DNA of 64,000 nucleotides from assembly GCA_032629725.1 (NCBI GenBank), contig JAFEVB010000019.1, positions 1 through 64,000 on the forward strand. The letters run 5' to 3'. The notes under the pieces are model-generated. The model saw only the letters and a list, made by a program, of their open reading frames with translations. It was not told the DNA's origin and did not search any database. Each line of letters starts with the position of its first letter. Positions within the stretch are counted from its first letter, which is position 1. Positions 21,236-32,064 of this stretch are shown piece by piece. This stretch comes from Gremmenia infestans. Lineage: Eukaryota; Ascomycota; Leotiomycetes; Helotiales; Hamatocanthoscyphaceae. Position numbers and translations under genes: made by a program.

Positions 21236-23743
21236 CTAGCCGGGTTGATCGCCACAGATAAAATTAATCGCTCCTTCGAGCTCAAGATCTTCTACAGCAA
21301 ATTCCGGTTCAATGATAGCAAATGCATCAATAAGACCATCGATCAGCTCGCAAACAAACTCACCCCCAGGCGGTGCAGCTTTAAAGGTGAGATCTGCACT
21401 CACCCAAGCCGAAGGGGTGGTGATATCATCCGTATGCCAGAAGACATTATAGTAATTCGACGTCTGGAACCAGTTGGTGCTACAAAGCCGTATGCTCTTG
21501 TCTACGATATAGGGGTCAGGTATATCGAACTTCTTGAACAGTCGAGTAGCGAACGTTCCTAAGAAATTAAAGCTCCGTTTCGCTGGCAACACTTCGGTTT
21601 AATATGATGCGTCGTAGCACTTCGCGCCTATGGCACCTTACTAGAAAGATACTACGATGCTGTTAATCATGGCATCTCGAAGGGATGTTAGGTTATAACT
21701 ACTGGATTCAATACCCACGATAAGTTCGCCGTTTTTCTCTAGCGCCTTGTTGGCGACGTATACGACATCTTTCGAGACAACTTGACTGGTCGGTGCACAT
21801 GAAGTGACAGCCCCTGATGCAGCTGTAGGACATAGTAACTCCAATGCACTTGAAATTGAAGTATAAAGTGCTCCGCCGGTTAGAGTTCCAACTATTTGAT
21901 GATGTTCGAGTCAGCTTCCAGGGTTTAAGAGGGAGCATCTGGAGACCGGGATCTCCTTACCATTGACAGGGCTTGAGCCTGCGGTCACACTCGCACGTGC
22001 AGACCGGACAGTACAACCTTTGATTGATGTACATGAGTCCTCATTATTGACAACTGGGGTACAAATCTACTCAAATTTAACGTCATTGACTTTTAGTCTT
22101 TGGGGGGAATAAATAGAAGAGTAGAACTAACCTGGCTTAATAAAGAGTTGGTTTTTGCTGGTCCTAGAGTGGGCTTTGCAGTTATAACAGCCGAAGTAGC
22201 GCTCCCCGTGGGGAGAGCTGTGTAAGCACAGCTCATAGTCGCAGGAGCCGTTTTGGGCGCTGAAATAAGTGGCAGAGTGATGGATCTCTCACAGATACAT
22301 TCTGCTGAAGTGATGCCCTGGTCAGGGTCGGCATTTTGCATACTGCATAAGGGAATCGATGTCGGCGTCGGGGTCGATGGTGTTATTGTTGAATGTGCTT
22401 TTGTCAATGGGGCTGTTATCGCAGATGTCGTTTTATTTGTTATTATACTCATATTTGTATTTAACGATATTGTATGACTTGAATTTTGACTAGGAAGCGA
22501 GATGGATATTGTTACAGGAGTGATGGATTCTGTAGGAAGCTGGATCGTCGACGGGAGCCGAGTCAGGTTGAGTGATTTTGTGTGGTGGTACGACAAGTCT
22601 GATGACGATGGAACAAAGAGTGAACAGTTGAGAGCAGTCTGGTTCGTAAAGCGGCGAGCATATTGAGGAATGATAGCGCCACCATTACCATGCTTTATAG
22701 ACCTCCTTTTCATGAACTCAGGATTGCAGTCATCATATGGATCTGGGTCTGCCTCATACGCATCGTTCAGGTGCTCAATGAATTCCTGCTCTCGCTCGAA
22801 TCTGTCGGCTTCAATCGACTCGTCCTCGTAAGCGGCATCGTCTGCCTCCGGATCTGGCTCTATTGGTCCTTGTGGTTCACCTTCTTGAGGAAATTCAAAT
22901 ACGCCATCTAATGTAAGAGTTTTCAGAATCTGTATACTTGGCCCTGAAGATGCAAGAAAAATATTTTGATGACGAGCAAGCCGGTTGACATTCCTTTCTT
23001 TTTGAAGGCTACTCCAAGCGCTCTGAATAGACCCTGGCATTTCACACAGGGGTGTAATTCGCGAACAGGTCCACTATTCTCTGAATTCCAAACCGCTATA
23101 ATCGAGCCCGCGGGGTACGGTTTGTTATTCGGTTTTGTAGTGCCTCCATTAGTCTCCCAATCAAAACAAACGCCATCCTCAGCATGAAATCCCCCCTGGA
23201 CCCCTACAAATCTTCTCATCATGCTGGACCACACTGAGGCGGTAGTTGTGTCCTTATTCCTTGCTGCGGCCTTGATCAGTTTTCGTCGGCCTCCCCGTGG
23301 GATAGTTGAGGCATAGAGGAAACTTGTCGAGGGGTCGAACATCACAGCCATTAGTTTGCTTTCGGTCTCTTGGGTTATGAAACTTTCAGAGTTAGCATCA
23401 ACCCTTGAACATGTTAGCCAGGGGGTATCGTTAAGTTGCTGCAAGCTATCATATAAAGAAGGCTATGTGATATCTCATTTAGTGACTTGAATAGAATGGA
23501 CGACTACGTACCAATTATAACACCTCCGGGCAACTTCAAGCACCTCTCCGTACCCGTAATTAGCCTTTCCTTGGTACGTTCCATGCCATGTTGGTGAATT
23601 AGTCCATTCGTTAATCGGGTAAATGCTCGTGTCCTCCACTCGACCATTTCTATTTGCTTATTGTCAACTTCATCATCCGTATCCGCAGCAAGTCCGTGGC
23701 CGATCTGGAAGAGCAGGGCCACTAACAAGGCGGCAAAGCGCAT
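21236..23743 (-). pseudogene. Secreted multidomain protein with deaminase-like HAE...PCxxC motif; 3' end broken by stops
   Basis: A phase-consistent model is 23743-23508, 23403-23013, 22929-22132, 22066-21961 and 21891-21641, giving 593 residues to the first stop. The first two donors (GTAGTC, GTAGCC) are weak, so the 5' model is uncertain. A signal peptide (MRFAALLVALLFQIGHGLA) is followed by a domain with GGFHAEDGV and, about 45 residues on, HPCVKC. HAE plus PCxxC is the zinc signature of the deaminase superfamily, but the assignment is inference. Next come an acidic stretch, a Ser/Thr-rich region with many N-glycosylation sequons, and a Cys-containing module (DPDQGITSAECIC, MSCAYTALP). After the first stop (21641-21643) the same frame stays protein-like down to 21236 (GGEFVCELIDGLIDAF), interrupted by TAA at 21638-21640 and 21599-21601. 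I read this as a gene whose last ~135 codons were lost, possibly through RIP. Confidence 0.55.
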
Positions 23744-24741
23744 TGGGAATACTTTTCGATGCAGAAATGGGGGTTTGAGTATTGGGAAGACAGATAGGAA
23801 CGCATAGGTAACTTGAATAAAGGTCTGTACAATGTGCAGCACTGTGAATTAACTAGACGTTCGAGAGACTCTATACATAGATCAGTTATCCTTGATAACT
23901 TTTATGGCCCACCAACACCAACACAACTCTCTATTACTTTCCCCCTGATATTCCCATGAGATGAGAGATTAGGGAGAATCCCAGCAATAGGATTCTGACT
24001 TCCACTCGTTACTATCACAAAAAGAGCAGCTAACGAGACCACCAGTAGGAGGTGCGGGAGGCATTTCTCAATATGTTATCTCGGAATGAAACCTACGCCC
24101 AACCGTGGGAATTTGTCCGGAGTCCTTCAGGTACTTTGAACGATTTTGATTGGAACCGCTAGACGAGGGCTGGTAAAAGGATTGCGAACTTTGTTGGAAG
24201 GCAGTGCTTCCAATACGGATTAAAAGTTGCAAATATGCCACTCCAAGTACAACGAGACATTGCAGTGAAAGTTGGAAAGGGGCTTTGGCCCCTCACTTTG
24301 TACGCGTGACACTTCGACGCCGAATGAATTGGAGAAGATTGATGCCTAAGCCAGGCTATCCCAACACAGATTTGATCCTCGGACTGACACTTGAAACTTT
24401 AGGGCCGCCAAGGGCTGTTGTGTTTGTTGGTAGTTGCCTTGCTCACTCGAGATAAATATAAATATAAGTATTTCTCGCCAAAATAGATTGCCGCGCCACA
24501 ACCGAAGGGCCAACAAGCCACGCATGTGATGCAAGCAACGTTAGCATAGTGCCTCGAAGCTTTCGATGGTCCAACCTCAGAATACAAATACGTACCTAGA
24601 TACACCTGAGAGAAATACAACATCAGTCCCCCGCCTACAGCTTTACGACCAAACGCATAGACCGACCAGTCTCTGAATCCCCGCAACGCAATCAACCTAC
24701 CGTTATATAGCGTATCGGCTGCGGTACCCTACTCCCTTTCA
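23744..24741. other. Gene-free interval
   Basis: About 1 kb between divergent genes. The ORFs present are short and lack codon structure. It should contain the promoters of the minus-strand secreted-protein gene and of the F-box-like gene. Confidence 0.5.
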
Positions 24742-26448
24742 ATGGATTACTCGGCAGACTCTCGACTTTCCTTTCTCTCTCTTCCACAGCCAATACGGAA
24801 ACGCATTTACCTTGAAGCTGATCTTGCAATCAACAGCAGCATCGATCTCAACGGGCAGATCAATCGAAAGAAATGGGACGCAAACTACTACAAGTCCACC
24901 TATAGTCTTCTCTTGACCTGCCGCCGCATCTATGCCGAAGCATCCTTTCTTGTGTATTCTACGAGCAGGTTCTTCATCCGCTATAGAGATACAAAGAGCC
25001 TCAGAGCGCTCATAAGCTTGACCGAAACGTCGCTAGCGTGCCTAACCCAACTCACGATACACCTCAACGTCACCTCTTGCGAATCAGACGGGATGTTTAG
25101 TAGATGCTGTGTCAGACGTCACAAACATAGTGAATGCACATATCCGGCTCATGATAATCCGCTCGCAACCTGTTTTCAGGACCTCGAAATCATTTCCGAA
25201 TGGCAAAGGGCGGCTGACTATATTACACCTCACGTCAGACCTTTCCATCTCAAATTATATGTTGTTTGTGATGTAGAAGATCTGAAGACTGGTTGTCTTG
25301 CAGTTCAGCCGCTTGAAAGTCTTCCTACACTTGCGGAATGCTGCGTCAGGCTTAATCGGCTACGACAGCCTGTTTTGCAGGCTCTTGCAGCCGAGGCAGC
25401 AACTCGAGCGAGGGGTGGGCAGTGGCCCGCCCACCAGGACAATTCTCCATTCAGATTTATGGATTTGCCTCGGGAAATTCGATTTCGAATTTTGGAGTAT
25501 ACCGATCTTGTCACTCCCTTGAGCGAAGTGGAGTGGAACCCAAAGGACAACTTTTATTTACGCTACGCACACTATTGCGATTCCTGGATGCATGATTGGG
25601 AGGAGGATGAATTCCCAGACGGCTGTTTACCCTTCTCACATCACGTTTGCCAATTTCGCTACTGTTGGGACATAGAACCTCAGGAAGTTGGGTGCTTTTG
25701 TCATCGTCGCCATACCGCATTTTGTTCCAAATGTAAATGTTGGATCTCACCTACACCACTGTTCTTGGTATGTCAAGATATGCGACAAGATGCTGAAGCT
25801 GTTTTCTTCTCGAAGAATCACTTTGTCATTGCACCAGCTGATGGGTGTACTCATCCTGTTGACGCAAGCCCTGATCGCCTTGAAGCTTTTATCTTTTTAA
25901 AAGAATTCTTACATCCCACTGCGCAACATTCTCTACGGAGCCTGGAGATCGTGTTCCCACCATTCAATGACGATTATCTCCGGTCAGATGACCCCGCTTA
26001 CCAACAATGGCTGCAAGTCATCGAGCATATGTGCCATCTCAACCTACCCGGACTAAGTCTTTCAATCGTCATGGCTAATGGCCCGGCCGTCTCCGGTTTC
26101 GAGGGGCAATTCCGCAACACAATGACTAAAGATCAAGGGAGGACGGTCTTCCGAATGTACTTGCGTACACTCACCCCGTTATCGAAGCTGAGGGACAATG
26201 GGCTTCAAGTCTTCTTCGCATCACTTACTTCCCCCTATTTCTGGGTCGTGTCTAGACTCCATGCCAGCCTCGCTGATCCAGCCTCTCAAACACGCAGTCA
26301 GCGAATAGAGAAGCAAATTTTGGACCTCACTCGAGGTATCGAACGGGATGTCATGGGGGAGGACTATGATAGCAGTATGTTCCAGAAAAAATATCACGGG
26401 AAAAGTCAATGGTGGCAACAGCAATTACTCCTAGATTGTTGGGTTTGA
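24742..26448 (+). CDS. F-box-like fungal protein with Cys/His-rich segments
   Basis: A single uninterrupted ORF encodes 568 residues with no signal peptide or membrane segment. It contains two F-box-like openings: LSLPQPIRKRIYLEADL near residue 12 and FRFMDLPREIRFRILEYTDL near residue 237. This looks like two related halves, as in large ascomycete families of LPxEIRxxIY proteins that are thought to act as substrate adaptors or to be orphan expansions. Two Cys/His-dense stretches stand out: around residues 118-140 (CCVRRHKHSECTYPAH) and around 300-335 (HHVCQFRYC, CFCHRRHTAFCSKCKC). They could bind zinc. Function is unknown, and F-box activity would require a Skp1 interaction that cannot be judged here. 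Confidence 0.7.
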   Translation: MDYSADSRLSFLSLPQPIRKRIYLEADLAINSSIDLNGQINRKKWDANYYKSTYSLLLTCRRIYAEASFLVYSTSRFFIRYRDTKSLRALISLTETSLACLTQLTIHLNVTSCESDGMFSRCCVRRHKHSECTYPAHDNPLATCFQDLEIISEWQRAADYITPHVRPFHLKLYVVCDVEDLKTGCLAVQPLESLPTLAECCVRLNRLRQPVLQALAAEAATRARGGQWPAHQDNSPFRFMDLPREIRFRILEYTDLVTPLSEVEWNPKDNFYLRYAHYCDSWMHDWEEDEFPDGCLPFSHHVCQFRYCWDIEPQEVGCFCHRRHTAFCSKCKCWISPTPLFLVCQDMRQDAEAVFFSKNHFVIAPADGCTHPVDASPDRLEAFIFLKEFLHPTAQHSLRSLEIVFPPFNDDYLRSDDPAYQQWLQVIEHMCHLNLPGLSLSIVMANGPAVSGFEGQFRNTMTKDQGRTVFRMYLRTLTPLSKLRDNGLQVFFASLTSPYFWVVSRLHASLADPASQTRSQRIEKQILDLTRGIERDVMGEDYDSSMFQKKYHGKSQWWQQQLLLDCWV

Positions 26449-27423
26449 GATCGGGTTGTAAGTTTCAACTATTGTGGAGAGAATAACATAATCGTAAACT
26501 CTAGGTTTGGACTTGACTCAGTATTATCGAATTGAAATCAAATACATTCCTGATATGAACAAGTGACTGTATATAAGATGTAGTTCTAAGATGCAGGGGA
26601 AGCCTCTATTTAAAAGCGCTGTTGCAGCGAAGCTGCAACCCAAATCCACATGTCTCTTTTGCATCTATAGCCCCACCACATTATATCATGCTCAACTTTA
26701 TCTTCTTCATCTGACTAAGTTCAAGTTACATTTCTTCAATCATTGCATTAAGGAATGATCATCAGCACAGGCTAAGAGAAATGAAGAAAGGGAGAATGAT
26801 CCTTGAGTACGAATCAAGGGACATCTTGTGAGATGTTACATACTTGATACCCCGATCTAGCATATTGTAAGCTTGGGCTCCTCAGCATAGTCACAAAGTA
26901 ACAGAATTTACGATGTTCTCACCGAGCAATAAACATCTTGAAAGGCTGGCTGTTAATAGAGAACGGGATTCCAAGATGCTAAGGGAAATGTGGTAGATTG
27001 AGAAGCTGTGAGGAGAGGTGTCGGATATGAGTTTTCTATTTTGACCTTAAATGAACCACAGAAGTCTGAAGAGTCAAGGTTGATGGTTGGGTCTCTCTTA
27101 GGCAAGCACAGGTACTAATCTAATGCTGAATCTCTTCAGGTACAAGTTCAAGCTAAGCCTAGATAGACTCTAGCGCCTAAACACGCTAATCGCGAGTCGT
27201 GGAAGGAACAAACGCGTCAATCAACTCGACTCGAACATACCACGACAATAATGTCTTCTTCGGCCAATACCAGACCTTCATCACACGTTGAGCGGCGGAC
27301 TGCAAATGATAATGACTCATCTAGGCGCTTGTTCCAAACCGTGCTGTTGAAAAATGAACCAACCTTGTCCACATCTGCGATGTTCCTTTCAAATCCTCCT
27401 CCAACTGTATCAACCTAGCTCAG
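26449..27423. other. Gene-free interval
   Basis: About 1 kb between two plus-strand genes, AT-leaning, without long ORFs or recognisable repeats. It presumably contains the terminator of the F-box-like gene and the promoter of the kinase-like gene. Confidence 0.5.
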
Positions 27424-29376
27424 ATGCCTCACCTTACTCGCATTCTTCATCAACCCCTACTTAGGTCCCTCATCAAAGATTTTCTTCCGATGCAAATCCT
27501 ACCCTGCTTCGGTTCCAGCAAGTCTAGCATCCGCCACAATCTGTCACGGACAATGTCCACGAATTCAACCTCGCCGTATGAGCACTTCTTCCGTTACATG
27601 AGTGGCCGCTGGCTATGGGATGAAGAGAGCCAGCAACGTGAGCGATTCCTCGTCTTCAATGTGCAACAGCTCGAGCGCATCGCAGCCGAAAGCGTTGGGG
27701 CGCAATCCTGCGTATCCATAACCAAACTCGCTGAAGGCGGATACAACAAGGTGTTCCGCCTGGTCATGGACAACGGTTCTGTTGCGATTGCACGTATTCC
27801 AAATCCAAACGCTGGCCCTGCCTATAAGATGACTGCCTCTGAAGTTGCAACCATGGATTTTGTGAGATTTCTCTCTTATTGATATCGCAAAAGGATATTG
27901 ACTAACACTGTACCTTCGTCTAGGCTAGAACCGTACTCAATATCCCCGTTCCAAAGGTTTTCGCTTGGAGCGCAACTCCAAACAATCCTGTAGAAGCCGA
28001 GTATATTATAATGGAGGAGGCACTAGGGACACAGCTAGAGGACGTCTGGGACGGCAGAACAATTTCCGACAAAACAAATATCGTCAAGAGCTTAGTCGAA
28101 ATTGAGAAGAAGCTACTCTCGGTGTCTTTCACGCGGTTTGTATTTCGTGGGGAATGGTATCAAAGAATGGCACTGATTTTAGACTAGCTATGGCAATATT
28201 TACTTCGCAAGCGATTCATTTCCAGGATGTGAAGCAGCTAAGGTTGTAGGCGATATTCCTGCGGAATTAAAAAGAGTTGTAGAAGAGCGTTTTACCATCG
28301 GACCAGTTGTCGATAGAGATTTTTGGAATGGAAAGCGTGCGTCGATGGCCATTGACCGAGGTCCTTGTAATTTAAACCTCTTGCATTTAAATATGACTAT
28401 AGTATGCTAATGCCAATATGTAGGGGAGAGCCCGCAGGATTATCTGACAGCGATAGCTAATCGGGAGATTGCTTGGATAAGTAGCTTTGCTGTTCCAAAA
28501 CCCCCAAAAGATATATTTGTCGCATGTGAAGCTCAGAATTCGCCCAGTTCTCACATTTCACTCTACAAAATGTTCTTATGTACTATACCATACCTTTTCC
28601 CCAAAAACAAGAAGCTTTCCGGCTCCACCCTTTGGCATTGGGATATTCATTCTGCAAACCTCTTTGTGGAAGGCAATCGAATTACTAGCCTCATTGACTG
28701 GCAGGATACATGGGCTGGCCCTCTATTCCTTCAATTTCGGCATCCGAAGCTCGTGGATTATAATGGCAAGGTACTACTAAAGCTCACAGAGAATTACGAG
28801 AGCCTCGAAGAGGGTGATGAAAAAGCTCGCACGAGAAAGCAAGTTGAAAAGTCTATTATCCTGTACACTTACGAAACGGGAACCGATAAAAATAATCCAT
28901 TGCTTAGCGAGATTCTCCACATACATCATGGCCGAACAAGGAGAGAAACAGTACAGTTTGCTGCAAACACTTGGGATGGAGATATTATACCTTTTCGACA
29001 ATACCTTTTCGACAATGCCTTATTCGAATCGAACGGTTCGTTCACTCCTCGTTCTATTATGTTTAGAATACTATTAACATGCAAAATACACAGGCATTGG
29101 GACGAATTAGGCTTCAATACTCCTTGTCCAATACACTTCACAGAAGAGGAACTGCAGGTTCATTATAGAGACGGTGAGGGGTGGAACGAGCGAGCAGATT
29201 TTTGGGATTCATTAGCTGGGCTTGTTAGCCGTGATGGATGGACTTCCAATGAGACATACGACCAGGCACTTGAGATGTTCGCTGAGCTCAGGGAGGAAGG
29301 ATTGAAGAACCTTACTGGAAAGGAGCGGGTGGATTTTGAGGCGCAGACGAGATGGGCTAAAAGAAAGAAAGATTAA
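27424..29376 (+). CDS. AIM9/aminoglycoside phosphotransferase-family kinase-like protein
   Basis: Four exons (27424-27861, 27924-28135, 28188-28366, 28424-29376) give about 593 residues. The first ~45 residues are rich in Arg, Leu and Ser and low in acidic residues, consistent with a mitochondrial presequence. A second ATG at 27553 could give a shorter form starting MSTNSTSPY. Kinase-fold marks are the nucleotide-binding region AEGGYNKVFRL, a lysine/arginine strand (VAIARIPNP), the catalytic loop HWDIHSANL with Asp near residue 350, and the metal-binding IDWQD. This pattern fits the APH/AIM9 family, named from a yeast screen for altered mitochondrial inheritance; substrates are unknown. Filamentous fungi carry many paralogues, so orthology to yeast AIM9 is not claimed. 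Confidence 0.82.
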
Positions 29377-30577
29377 TTCAGTTTGTTAGAATACAAAGGT
29401 TCGAGCAAATGTGGGTTCCCTGAACTTGGTTTCTTTTATGCTTTTGCACTAAGTGCTGAGGTCTTTTGGGCTGCTTCTTTTACATGTTAAAGCTCGGCTT
29501 CATCTCTGCATGTTACCCTAATATTGGCTTCTATGGACTTGGTTGAAAACGTGGATAAAATATTGGGAAGTGTGGGATTCTGAAGGGTTACTCTCGAGGA
29601 ATGGGTTCCTTGTCTACTACACCTTCTAGCCATTTCCTGCAGGTAGCGCTCCGTAGAGTTGTGACACAAATCAATATTAAACAATGAATGCTGTTACCTC
29701 GTGCTTGTTATGGCAGGCACGTATGTATTCTTCGAAGGTTGTCGGTCTTGTCTTCTGTCCCTCGATCTGAGCGCGAGACTCGACTTCTTATCAATTTCGC
29801 TGCTCGTCCTCGGCACGTCTTCGCTCCTGTTTTATTACTAGCTATAGGTTTATAATCTTAGAAGTCTTTATAAAAGTAAGGTTTTACTATATTCTACTAA
29901 ATGCATTTAAGACTTTATCATATAATAGTAGTATATAATAGATTACATCCGATATTAAGGCTTGGCACGTGGTACTTACGCACGTGACTTTATATCTATG
30001 ATGATCATTATTTCGCTTTCTTAGAAAGCTAGAAAACACTTTTAGAAAAGACTTATATAAGAGAAGCTTCTTTTCATTTTTTATATTATATTTAGACTTT
30101 AACTTTATATATATATTATACTTACTTTATAATAGAGAAATAATATAGGTTTTCCTATTATAACATAGAAACTTGTATTATGATATAGCGTTTGCAACCG
30201 TAGGGTGTACTTTCAGACTAATGCAATATTAATAGAAATAAGACAGAAGACTTGATAACTATAAACAGCTATTCTGCTATAGAACGAGTGTGGAAGAACA
30301 TCGCTTATAAGGGGATGCTAATGCAAATAATTAATCAAAACCAGAATCAAACCAGATCTTGCAAGTTTTGGAAACTTTCAAGCAATCTTAGTGACCTAAG
30401 AATGCAGCGGCTAAGTATATCTATTCGACATGGGTCGGTGGGAAGTAACAGCGAAGCCGGCGCTCAAATACGGATACGGAGTAGCCTACCGATACCCCGC
30501 CTTACAGACACCTCCTATGCGATTTCTATTATTTAGCTATAATCTTCATAACTTTCGTCGGAACAATAGTTGCTATT
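29377..30577. other. Gene-free interval with AT-rich island
   Basis: The segment from about 29835 to 30250 is strongly AT-rich and full of TATA/TTATA words, unlike the coding flanks. It has no ORF and no clear terminal repeats. It could be a RIP-decayed transposon fragment or ordinary AT-rich spacer. The right end holds the promoter of the M24 gene. Confidence 0.5.
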
Positions 30578-32064
30578 ATGATACAATCATTAAAGCTCTC
30601 TGTGCCCTTGCTTGTATCCCTTGCTGTTTTATGTGTTCGAGCAGTGCGGGTTCCTCAATACCAACAATTACCCCCACTTCGCGAGCAAGCTGCAATTCAA
30701 GATGCGTGGACCGTAGAGCGGGTGTCAAATGTGCCACAGTTATTAAGAAAATATGAAGTCGATGCTTGGCTGGTAAGTCTTGCCATTCAAAGCTTCATAA
30801 ATACTCATGGGAATCCAGATGAGCCAAAAGGAGTATGCTGAAGATACCGTGTTCTGGTCTCTCAAGTCAGCTACTCAATTTTCGGCACGACGCAGGACTG
30901 TGGACTTATTTATCGGCAATACCGTTGGAGATGCCTCTTTTGCATATAACTGGATTGATAATACTCCAGAAGTATGGTCTGAACTTCGTTCCGTGCTTGA
31001 GGCGCATAATGTTTCTTCCATTGCAGTCAACGCGGACACCGATGTCGCATTTAGCAGTGGTCTGCATGTTGGCGAATTCGGGAAAATCGTCCAAGAGCTG
31101 GGACCTGAATGGGAAAAGAAGCTTGTTGTGGAGCCGATGGTGGGTGTCGAGTTTATTGGAACTATGGTGCCTGGTCGGCTTGAATGGTATCGTCGTTTGC
31201 AAGAGACGGCCTGGGCCATCATCACGGAAGCCTTCAGCGAGGCAGTCATCGAGCCAGGCATCACTACCACGGATGTAAGTTTTCTTGATCTTAGAATGAT
31301 CCTTTACAGGCTAAGTATGCATAGGATGTCCGCTGGTGGATGCGAGACAAAATCCAACAGCTGAACTATACTACCTGGTTTATGCCCGATGTTTCTATTT
31401 TAAATGCTGAAGATCCATTTGGCGACCACCCAATGACAACAGATCGAAAAGTTATACAATATGGTGATCTCCTTCACTGCGATTTTGGGGTCACGGCCCT
31501 TGGGTTAAATACAGATACTCAGCATATGGCCTATGTTCTTTACCCAGGGGAAGGCGAGGATGATATCCCGGAAGGCTACATTGCAGGATTGAAGCAAGTG
31601 AATCGACTGCAAGATATTGTCAAATCCAATATGAAGGTCGGCACCACGGGGAATGACATATTAAAGACCAGCCTGAAACAGATGAGAAATGAGGGGTTCG
31701 ATGGAAAGATATATTGCCATCCAATTGGAGACTGGGGACACTCCGCTGGAACCCTTATTGGTATTTATGCCCCCAAATGACTTTAAACGTTTTTGTAGCT
31801 GATACTTCATTAGGTATGTTTAATTTACAAGAAGGTGTTGAAGTTCTTGGCGACCTCCCCCTGTTGGACAACACGTACTACAGCGTTGAGCTGTACGCTG
31901 AATACTTTGTAGCGGAACGTAATCAGACGATGAACTTTTATCAGGAAGAGGACGTGTATTGGAACGATGAGATAAAAGATTGGGATTGGGTGTGGGGAAG
32001 GCAGGAGAAATTCCACCTCGTCCGGCCACCCGGAGATAGGGTGTTTCGTGTGCAAGGACCATGA
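30578..32064 (+). CDS. Secreted M24-family metallopeptidase-like protein
   Basis: Four exons (30578-30772, 30819-31274, 31325-31760, 31814-32064) encode about 445 residues. The N-terminus is a signal peptide or membrane anchor (SVPLLVSLAVLCVRA). The pita-bread metal ligands of the M24 (creatinase/aminopeptidase P/methionine aminopeptidase) fold are visible: HCDFGVTALGLNTDTQH supplies two Asp, IGDWGHSAG supplies the His, and the region VELYAEYFVAE supplies a Glu. This suggests an exported Xaa-Pro dipeptidase-like enzyme. Activity is not proven, because some members lack peptidase function. It begins a run of three plus-strand genes for exported proteins (30.6-37.5 kb). Confidence 0.85.
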
